Positions 6,762 to 11,592 of a stretch of 11,592 bases of DNA are shown here, piece by piece. The DNA lies in NCBI GenBank assembly GCA_001795035.1, contig MGMW01000006.1, positions 1 through 11,592 of the forward strand, in the 5' to 3' direction. The notes beneath the pieces were generated by a model. The model was not told where the DNA came from. It did not search any database and was given only the letters and a program-made list of their open reading frames with translations. The translations under genes and the position numbers were made by a program. This DNA is from Chloroflexi bacterium RBG_13_53_26 (GTDB taxonomy: Bacteria; Chloroflexota; Dehalococcoidia; UBA2247; RBG-13-53-26). Position 1 is the stretch's first letter, and every line of letters begins with the position of its first letter.

Positions 6762-7964
6762 ATGGGATTAGCCACGATACCGGAAGCAATCGAGGATATC
6801 AGAGCCGGCAAAATGATCATCATCGTTGATGACGAGAGCCGGGAGAACGAGGGTGATCTGGCAATTGCCGCAGAAAAAATAACTCCGGAGGCCATCAACC
6901 TCATGGCCAAGGAGGCACGGGGGCTGATCTGCTTGCCTATTATTGGGGAGAGGCTGGAGGAACTCCGGGTTCCTATCATGGTTCAGGACAATACCTCCAG
7001 ATTCTCCACTGCCTTCACCATATCCATTGAGGCGAAACATGGAGTAACCACAGGGATCTCTGCCCATGATCGCGCCACCACTATCAGAACCGTGCTTGAC
7101 CCAGCCACTAAGCCAGAGGATATCGCCCGACCGGGTCATGTATTTCCGATTAGGGCCAGACCGGGAGGAGTCTTGGTACGGGCGGGGCACACCGAAGCAA
7201 TAGTCGACCTGGCCAAGTCGGCAGGCCTATATCCCGCTGGCGTCATCTGCGAGATTCTGAACGAGGATGGCACCATGGCACGGTTCCGTCAACTGGAGGA
7301 ACTGGCGGCCAAGCACAATCTGAAGATGACAAGCGTGGCCGATCTCATCACTTACCGCCGCCGCCACGAGAAGCTGGTTCACCGTGTAGCTGAAGCCAAG
7401 CTGCCAACCAAACACGGGGAGTTCACCATCATTGCCTACAAGAGCACTATTGATACCGACGAACACGTTGCCCTGGTGAAGGGTGATGTCTCTGTTGCAG
7501 AACCCATCCTGGTGCGGGTGCATAGCGAGTGCCTTACCGGCGATGTTTTCAGCAGCCTTCGCTGCGACTGCGGGGAGCAGATGGCTATGGCTATGCAAGC
7601 TATAGCCAACGAGGGGCGAGGGGTGTTTCTCTACATGCGCCAGGAGGGTAGAGGAATCGGGCTTCATAACAAGCTGCGCGCCTATGCTCTTCAGGATCAG
7701 GGAGTGGATACTGTAGAGGCTAATGAGCTTCTGGGTTTTGCCGCCGACCTGCGCGATTATGGTATCGGGGCCCAGATTCTGGCCGATATTGGCCTTGAAC
7801 GGATTCGTTTGCTGACTAATAACCCCAGAAAGGTGGTGGGTTTGGAGGGACATGGCCTCAAGGTAGTAGAGACAGTACCTATCGTGGCCCCGCCAAACTC
7901 TTATAACGCCTCTTACCTGAAGGTCAAAGGCACAAAGTTAGGACACCATTTCGTAGCAGACTAA
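6762..7964 (+). CDS. ribBA: Bifunctional DHBP synthase / GTP cyclohydrolase II
   Basis: Makes both precursors of riboflavin: the N-terminal half turns ribulose 5-phosphate into dihydroxybutanone phosphate, and the C-terminal half opens GTP to the diaminopyrimidine used by RibD. Numbering is from the ATG. The RibB half (about 1-200) shows VDDESRENEGDL near 22-33, the acidic metal/substrate loop, and RPGHVFPIRARPGGVLVRAGHTE at about 123-145. The RibA half (about 205-400) has the zinc site SECLTGDV...RCDCGEQ (Cys257, Cys268, Cys270), MRQEGRGIGL and LLTNNPRK. I chose the ATG at 6762 because AGAGGTGAT (6746-6754) is a good ribosome site for it; the in-frame GTG at 6750 (404 residues) lies inside that site. 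The gap to ribE is 18 bp with this start, and to ribH 15 bp. Confidence 0.96.
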   Translation: MGLATIPEAIEDIRAGKMIIIVDDESRENEGDLAIAAEKITPEAINLMAKEARGLICLPIIGERLEELRVPIMVQDNTSRFSTAFTISIEAKHGVTTGISAHDRATTIRTVLDPATKPEDIARPGHVFPIRARPGGVLVRAGHTEAIVDLAKSAGLYPAGVICEILNEDGTMARFRQLEELAAKHNLKMTSVADLITYRRRHEKLVHRVAEAKLPTKHGEFTIIAYKSTIDTDEHVALVKGDVSVAEPILVRVHSECLTGDVFSSLRCDCGEQMAMAMQAIANEGRGVFLYMRQEGRGIGLHNKLRAYALQDQGVDTVEANELLGFAADLRDYGIGAQILADIGLERIRLLTNNPRKVVGLEGHGLKVVETVPIVAPPNSYNASYLKVKGTKLGHHFVAD

Positions 7965-7979
7965 GAAGAGGAGGACCCC

Positions 7980-8462
7980 ATGAAAAAAATTTATCAGGGA
8001 ACATTACTCGCAGAGGGCCTCAAGTTCGGGCTGATCGTTTCCCGTTTCAACGAGTTCATATCGGGGAAGCTGCTCGAAGGAGCCCAAGACGCCCTGTTGC
8101 GCCACGGCGCTAGAGAGGACGATATCGAGATTGCCTGGACGCCCGGCTCTTTTGAGATACCCCTCATCGCCAAGAAGATGGCGGAATCGGGGAGATACCA
8201 CGCCGTCATCTGCCTGGGTGCCATCATTCGGGGCGGTACTCCTCACTTCGACTACATCGCCGCCGAAGCCAGCAAGGGAGTGGCCAAGGCGTCCCTGGAT
8301 ACGGGCGTGCCCGTCATCTTCGGCGTGATCACTGCTGACGCCCTGGAGCAAGCCATCGAAAGGGCAGGCACAAAAGAGGGCAACATGGGCTTCAAGGCTG
8401 CCATGAGTGGCATAGAGATGGCGAACCTCATCAAGGCCATGAAGGCTTCGCGGAAAGCCTGA
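7980..8462 (+). CDS. ribH: 6,7-dimethyl-8-ribityllumazine synthase
   Basis: Condenses the RibB product with the RibD-derived pyrimidine (after dephosphorylation) to form the lumazine used by riboflavin synthase; family members assemble into pentamers or 60-mer capsids. The 160 residues are typical. Family landmarks are SRFNEFISGKLLEGA (21-35), WTPGSFEIPLIAKKM (53-67), CLGAIIRGGTPHFDY (78-92) with the probable catalytic His89, GVITAD (115-120) and RAGTKEGNMGFKAA (128-141), which binds phosphate. The ATG has an AGAGGAGG ribosome site. It is the last gene of the rib cluster and ends 4 bp from a convergent gene, with no terminator between them. Confidence 0.97.
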   Translation: MKKIYQGTLLAEGLKFGLIVSRFNEFISGKLLEGAQDALLRHGAREDDIEIAWTPGSFEIPLIAKKMAESGRYHAVICLGAIIRGGTPHFDYIAAEASKGVAKASLDTGVPVIFGVITADALEQAIERAGTKEGNMGFKAAMSGIEMANLIKAMKASRKA

Positions 8463-8466
8463 AGTC

Positions 8467-8724
8467 CTATCCAACTGCTTTGAAGACCCTGTCTCCTCGG
8501 CGTACCCGATCCGGGACCTTGATGCCTATGGAATCCCCCGGCCTGCCCTCGGTTACGTCCTTGTTGTGAATCTGCATTGATTCAACAACAACCTCAAGAT
8601 CGGTAGTGTGTCCCTTGATGTGTATTACCTCACCGCACTTGAGATTCCTCGTCAAGTCGATGCCAGCCACTACCGGTCGGGCAAAAAAATCGGTCACTGT
8701 GCCCACCTCTACCTCCTCTGCCAT
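8467..8724 (-). CDS. Stand-alone EF-Tu domain-2-like protein (translation elongation factor-like)
   Basis: An 85-residue protein made of little more than one beta-barrel of the translation-factor domain 2 type. It carries VGTVTDFFARPVVAGIDLT, LKCGEVIHIKGHTTDLE, VESMQIHNKDV, EGRPGDSIGIKV and DRVRRGDRVF, the run of motifs that follows the GTPase domain in EF-Tu-like proteins, here with no GTPase domain. I recall similar short proteins in archaea and Dehalococcoidia, annotated only as translation elongation factor-like; the function is unknown. The ATG at 8724 has a strong GGGAGGTGA ribosome site; the in-frame GTG at 8733 lies inside that site. It is the last gene of the minus-strand run, 31 bp after the DUF951 gene. 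Confidence 0.85.
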   Translation of the reverse strand: MAEEVEVGTVTDFFARPVVAGIDLTRNLKCGEVIHIKGHTTDLEVVVESMQIHNKDVTEGRPGDSIGIKVPDRVRRGDRVFKAVG

Positions 8725-8755
8725 GAAAGTCACCTCCCTTCAAATACTGATTCCC

Positions 8756-8953
8756 TCAAATCCGAACTCCAGTATCTGGGCTTTGAATTCTCTTCAGCCG
8801 CCGTTCCAAGACCCCTCGTTTAATCGGCACCCTGCGGTGACATTTCAGACATCTGATGTCGATATCAGCTCCCAATCTCACCACCTCCCAGGAGTAACTA
8901 CCACAAGGGTGCGCTTTCCTTAGCTGCAGTATATCGCCCAAATTGACTTCCAT
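8756..8953 (-). CDS. DUF951 family small protein
   Basis: A 65-residue protein with the DUF951 pattern: HPCGSYSWEVVRLGADIDIRC, followed by LKC and a basic tail VPIKRGVLERRLKRI. Cys17, Cys35 and Cys38, with His15 nearby, could bind a metal such as zinc. In Firmicutes, relatives are short proteins often near ychF/rpsF; the function is not established as far as I know. Small size, conserved cysteines and a basic C-terminus make nucleic-acid or ribosome association possible, but that is inference. The ATG at 8953 has GGGAA about 7 bases upstream. It lies 32 bp downstream of pyrF and is followed by the EF-Tu domain-2-like gene in the same direction. An overlapping plus-strand frame was rejected. 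Confidence 0.88.
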   Translation of the reverse strand: MEVNLGDILQLRKAHPCGSYSWEVVRLGADIDIRCLKCHRRVPIKRGVLERRLKRIQSPDTGVRI

Positions 8954-8985
8954 GCGATATTCCCAAACGGTTGATAGACTAGCGA

Positions 8986-9795
8986 CTAAAGAAGGGAGTT
9001 GATCTGCCTGCGCACCTCATCGGCAACCCGCCGGGCCGCCTGGGCAAAATCACTGTCCTTCGAAGCATAGAGAATCTGCCTTGAACTGCTGAAGATTGCC
9101 CTTTCACCCTTGGCATCCATCCCGTAGCGAACGGCCCATTCCAGGTTTCCTCCCTGTGCTCCAATGCCCGGTATCAGCAAGTCCATTTCCGGGCAGAGTT
9201 GCCTTATCTCCTGTAGCTCCTGGGGGTAGGTAGCTCCTACGACCAAGCCTATATTATTCCTCTCGTTCCACTCCTTAGCCTTTCTGGCCACCAACCAGTA
9301 CAAAGGCTGATGCCTGTTCTCTGCTTGTTCCGTCGAACAGGCTACATCTTGGAAATCACCAGCTCCGGGGTTTGAAGTGCGACACAGGATAAATGTTGCC
9401 TTGTCTATGTAGCTGATAAATGGCTCTATGGAATCATAGCCCAAATAGGGGTTCACAGTAGCCGCATCAAAACCAAGGACCTCGAACAGAGCCTTGGCAT
9501 AGGCTCGAGCCGTGTGGCCAACGTCACCGCGCTTGGCGTCCCCGATGATGGGGATGTTTTCTGGTATGTACTTTATGGTCTCTTGGAGCGCAGGTAGGCC
9601 CTCACTGCCCAGAGCCTCGTAGAAAGCCAAGTTTGGTTTGTAGGCACAAACCAGGTCTGAGGTAGAGTTGATGATTGCCTTGTTGAACTCGATGATACTC
9701 GTCTTAGGCATGAACTCGGGATCAGGATCAAGCCCGAGGCAAAGGCGGCTATTATTTCTTCGCACTGCCTGCAGTAGCTTCTCGGCAAAGTCCAT
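8986..9795 (-). CDS. pyrF: Orotidine 5'-phosphate decarboxylase (type 2)
   Basis: Decarboxylates OMP to UMP, the last step of de novo UMP synthesis. At 269 residues it is longer than the E. coli/B. subtilis form and fits the larger 'subfamily 2' type. LCLGLDPDPE is at 18-27 and AYKPNLAFYEALG at 51-63. The catalytic Asp-Lys-Asp set is in GDAKRGDVG (Asp86, Lys88, Asp91). VNPYLGYDSIEPF at 114-126 is typical of the long subtype, and LIPGIGAQGG near 207-216 belongs to the phosphate-binding loop. The ATG at 9795 has AGGTGG close upstream. The gap to the HIT gene is 28 bp and contains a 12-bp palindrome. It lies between HIT and DUF951 genes rather than with pyrE, which is about 6 kb away in another transcription unit. 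Confidence 0.97.
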   Translation of the reverse strand: MDFAEKLLQAVRRNNSRLCLGLDPDPEFMPKTSIIEFNKAIINSTSDLVCAYKPNLAFYEALGSEGLPALQETIKYIPENIPIIGDAKRGDVGHTARAYAKALFEVLGFDAATVNPYLGYDSIEPFISYIDKATFILCRTSNPGAGDFQDVACSTEQAENRHQPLYWLVARKAKEWNERNNIGLVVGATYPQELQEIRQLCPEMDLLIPGIGAQGGNLEWAVRYGMDAKGERAIFSSSRQILYASKDSDFAQAARRVADEVRRQINSLL

Positions 9796-9805
9796 TTACC
9801 ACCTA

Positions 9806-9817
9806 TCTCGGCCGAGA
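9806..9817. repeat. 12-bp perfect palindrome upstream of pyrF
   Basis: TCTCGGCCGAGA is self-complementary and lies in the 28-bp gap between the HIT gene and pyrF, 10 bp before the pyrF start. It could be a protein-binding site or form a short four-pair hairpin near the ribosome site. It may equally be chance. Confidence 0.3.
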
Positions 9818-9823
9818 CCTACT

Positions 9824-10171
9824 CTAACCAAGAGCTCCAGACAGCTGGCGCCCCCCTAGGAGATGGAAATGGATGTGGGGTACTAGTTGTCCGCCTTCTC
9901 GGCCGTAATTCACTGAAACACGATATCCCCTCTGAACTAACCCCTCCCTACTGGCCATTTCATTGGCAACATAAATCAAATGACCGATGAGATCCTTTCG
10001 GTCAGAGCCAATCTGAGCCAGTGATGGGATATGCTCTCTTGGCATCACCAGTAGATGTATCGGTGCTTGGGGATTGATGTCCCTTATAACAACAGCCTTG
10101 TCATCCTGATAGACAATGTCGCTCGGTATCTTGCCAGCGATGATCTCGCAGAAGACACACTCCTCCCCCAT
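9824..10171 (-). CDS. HIT-family nucleotide hydrolase (HINT-like)
   Basis: A histidine-triad protein that hydrolyses nucleoside phosphoramidates or related AMP-linked compounds; the natural substrate in bacteria is not settled. The 115-residue length is typical of the HINT branch. The N-terminal CVFCEIIAGKIPSDIVYQDD has the Cys5/Cys8 pair that binds zinc in many homologues. INPQAPIHLLVMPREHI (32-48) is the central conserved strand. The catalytic triad HIHFHLL lies at 99-105 (His99, His101, His103), and GGR closes the motif. The ATG has a strong GGGGGATGA ribosome site. It is 17 bp downstream of the acyl-CoA dehydrogenase gene and 28 bp upstream of pyrF, so it is probably in one transcript with both. 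Confidence 0.95.
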   Translation of the reverse strand: MGEECVFCEIIAGKIPSDIVYQDDKAVVIRDINPQAPIHLLVMPREHIPSLAQIGSDRKDLIGHLIYVANEMASREGLVQRGYRVSVNYGREGGQLVPHIHFHLLGGRQLSGALG

Positions 10172-10188
10172 TCATCCCCCTTCAGTAA

Positions 10189-11319
10189 CTAGAGCCCCAA
10201 TTGGCTGGCTATCACTTCACGGTGAAAGCTGGCATCGCCAAAGAGAGCTTGGGCTGCCTTGCCTCGCCTGTAGTAGAGCTGAAGATCGTGATCAATAGTA
10301 TATCCTACGCCGCCATGAATCTGATGCCCCAAACGGACGACCCGCCCAATGGCCTCACCAACCCACGCCTTGGCCATAGCCACCTCCTTGACGGCAGGAA
10401 GCCCACTGCTCAGCAGCCAAGCCACCTCGTAGGTAAGATATCTCATACCATCGACATCAATCAGCATGTTAGCACAGTGGTGCTGAATGGCCTGGAAGCT
10501 GCCTATCGGCCGATCAAACTGCACCCTCTCCTTAGCATAGGCCACGCTCATCTCCAAAACCTGCTGGGCTGCACCCACCATCTCGGCACATTTGGCTACG
10601 GCCGCCCATTGTAGGGTTTTCTCAACCGTCTGCCATCCCCGACCAGGCTCACCCAGGATGTTCTCTCTGGCTACTTTAGCCTTGTCAAACATCACTTCGC
10701 ATTGTTTGTCACTGGCAATAGTATTGAGCACAATCGAGCTAATTCCTGGACCAGTGGCATCCATTATGAAAAGGCTAAGCCCTTCTTCCTCGGATGACCC
10801 CTTTTTCGTTCTGGCCAGGTACAGGATATGTCTGGCCAGATGGGCGTAGGGCACAAAGAGTTTGGTACCACTGATAGTATACTCTTCTTTATGAAGAGTC
10901 GACTTTGTCTGAATTGAGGCAGCATCATAACTACCATCTGACTCTGTCAGCGCGAAGGTGAAGATATCTCCCCCAGATATGGCTGGCAGAAACTGCTGTT
11001 TTTGACTATCATTGCCTGCTTCTAGTATTGTCAAACCGCTCAGCACCACACTGGGCAGATAAGGGCTGGGCAAACAGGCCCGACCCATCTCTTCCAGCAA
11101 TACCACCAGATCCAAGAATCTCCCTCCCCCACCACCATGACTTTCAGGGAAGGGTAACCCCAGCCACCCCAGTTCCGCCATCTTAAGCCAGAGATCCGGT
11201 GAGTAACCCCTTTCATCCTGTTCCATCTCCCGAACAAACTGCTTGGTGCACTCGTTAGCCAGAAAGTCACGGGCGGTTTTCCGCAGCATCTTCTGGTCTT
11301 CAGACAGGTCTAGATCCAA
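10189..11319 (-). CDS. Acyl-CoA dehydrogenase family flavoprotein
   Basis: A 376-residue, full-length FAD-dependent enzyme expected to introduce a double bond alpha-beta to an acyl-CoA thioester. The N-terminal helical domain opens LDLSEDQKMLRKTARDFL. The central domain has FALTE (122-126) and ISGTKLFVP (149-157). The C-terminal domain has YAKERVQFDRPIGSFQAIQH (261-280) and GHQIHGGVGYTIDHDLQLYY (331-350). The end reads RRGKAAQALFGDASFHREVI. The Glu that usually serves as base in the C-terminal YEGT motif is absent; an FGD segment takes its place, as I recall for ACADs acting on steroid or other bulky CoA esters. The substrate is unknown. The start is a TTG at 11319, preceded by a strong AAAGGGGG ribosome site, and gives a canonical N-terminus. 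It is the first gene of the minus-strand run. Confidence 0.93.
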   Translation of the reverse strand: MDLDLSEDQKMLRKTARDFLANECTKQFVREMEQDERGYSPDLWLKMAELGWLGLPFPESHGGGGGRFLDLVVLLEEMGRACLPSPYLPSVVLSGLTILEAGNDSQKQQFLPAISGGDIFTFALTESDGSYDAASIQTKSTLHKEEYTISGTKLFVPYAHLARHILYLARTKKGSSEEEGLSLFIMDATGPGISSIVLNTIASDKQCEVMFDKAKVARENILGEPGRGWQTVEKTLQWAAVAKCAEMVGAAQQVLEMSVAYAKERVQFDRPIGSFQAIQHHCANMLIDVDGMRYLTYEVAWLLSSGLPAVKEVAMAKAWVGEAIGRVVRLGHQIHGGVGYTIDHDLQLYYRRGKAAQALFGDASFHREVIASQLGL

Positions 11320-11404
11320 CTTGCCCCCTTTGTGTCTGGAGGTTATCCAACCTTCCTTAATCTGCTCCTATAGGAACAATTGTCGCCTCCCTTAGGTGTG
11401 ATAA

Positions 11405-11434
11405 AGGATATCAGAAGAAGGGAATCAATATCAA
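11405..11434 (-). promoter_or_regulatory. Possible sigma-70 promoter for the acyl-CoA dehydrogenase–pyrF run
   Basis: On the minus strand TTGATA (11434-11429, 5 of 6 to TTGACA) is followed after 18 bp by TATCCT (11410-11405, 4 of 6). Transcription would begin near 11398, leaving a leader of about 80 bases before the TTG start. The leader contains a small imperfect inverted repeat (AGGTT/AACCT around 11340-11353) of unknown meaning. Confidence 0.35.
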
Positions 11435-11489
11435 ATCTGGGGTTACCGAGAGAGAATTGAGAAAGCGAACAGACTCGTCTGCTGTTGTT

Positions 11490-11535
11490 GTCCAGTGAAA
11501 ATGTCAGTCTTATTGTTCAGTGAATTTGTCAGTCC
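11490..11535. repeat. Two-copy 20-bp direct repeat, possible transposable-element end
   Basis: GTCCAGTGAAAATGTCAGTC (11490-11509) recurs as GTTCAGTGAATTTGTCAGTC (11515-11534) with three mismatches and a 25-bp period. Read on the minus strand the units begin GACTGACA..TTCACTG. Closely spaced terminal repeats of this look occur at the ends of some insertion sequences, for example the IS21 group, so an element may extend to the right beyond the window. No transposase is visible here. The whole stretch 11320-11592 contains no recognisable gene. Confidence 0.4.
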
Positions 11536-11592
11536 TAGTCATGGAAACCCTTGTATCGTCTACGCCACGGATGACGGGGGCCTGGCTTATGG

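Noticed and set aside
7227..7853. A 208-codon minus-strand open frame inside ribBA.
   Set aside because: Antisense to well-conserved RibBA sequence; composition follows the opposite strand's codons.
8463..8466. Terminator between ribH and the convergent gene.
   Set aside because: Only four bases separate the stops, and no GC-rich hairpin with a T-tract is visible around the junction.
8606..8923. Plus-strand open frame of 105 codons opposite the EF-Tu domain-2-like and DUF951 genes.
   Set aside because: Both minus-strand genes match known families and have good ribosome sites; the plus-strand product is Ser/Pro/Thr-rich and unrecognisable.
11490..11535. CRISPR array.
   Set aside because: Only two units with three mismatches and a 5-bp separation; no spacer-sized gaps and no cas genes.

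Overview
The window reads as ordinary bacterial chromosome: gene-dense, moderate GC, short gaps and little intergenic space. Protein families and gene order (pyrG–fsa–rho; a four-gene riboflavin cluster; pyrF beside a DUF951 protein and a stand-alone EF-Tu domain-2-like protein) suggest a Chloroflexota bacterium, probably Dehalococcoidia. This is inferred from remembered family resemblance and gene order, not from a search. An acyl-CoA dehydrogenase would fit an uncultured or marine/subsurface Dehalococcoidia better than an organohalide-respiring Dehalococcoides.

Layout. (1) Positions 1-2340, plus strand: the 3' end of CTP synthase (pyrG), a small transaldolase/fructose-6-phosphate aldolase (fsa) and transcription terminator Rho, closely spaced and probably one operon. 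(2) 2337-3484, minus strand: signal peptidase I (lepB) then orotate phosphoribosyltransferase (pyrE). pyrE meets rho tail-to-tail, and the two stop codons share one CTAG palindrome. (3) 3485-3535: a very short divergent intergenic region with a symmetric 12-bp AT-rich palindrome that carries TATAAT on both strands. (4) 3536-4741, plus: an ECF sigma factor and its membrane-bound zinc-type anti-sigma factor. (5) 4931-8462, plus: a complete riboflavin gene set, ribD-ribE-ribBA-ribH, with no FMN riboswitch visible upstream. (6) 8467-11319, minus: an operon-like run transcribed as acyl-CoA dehydrogenase, HIT-family hydrolase, pyrF, DUF951 protein, EF-Tu domain-2-like protein. It ends 4 bp from ribH. 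(7) 11320-11592: no recognised gene. It holds a plausible promoter for the minus-strand run and, near the window edge, two copies of a 20-bp direct repeat that resemble the end of a transposable element.

How the genes fit together. Three pyrimidine genes (pyrG, pyrE, pyrF) lie in three different transcription units within 11 kb. RibBA, RibD, RibH and RibE together cover the route from GTP and ribulose 5-phosphate to riboflavin, apart from the separate phosphatase step. The sigma/anti-sigma pair is a self-contained envelope-signalling module that shares its promoter region with lepB, a protein-export enzyme.

I found no strong case for an entirely new system. The points most worth checking are the symmetric promoter, the degenerate box E of LepB, the acyl-CoA dehydrogenase lacking a catalytic base at the usual positions, the pairing of two uncharacterised small proteins with pyrF, and the repeat at the right edge.
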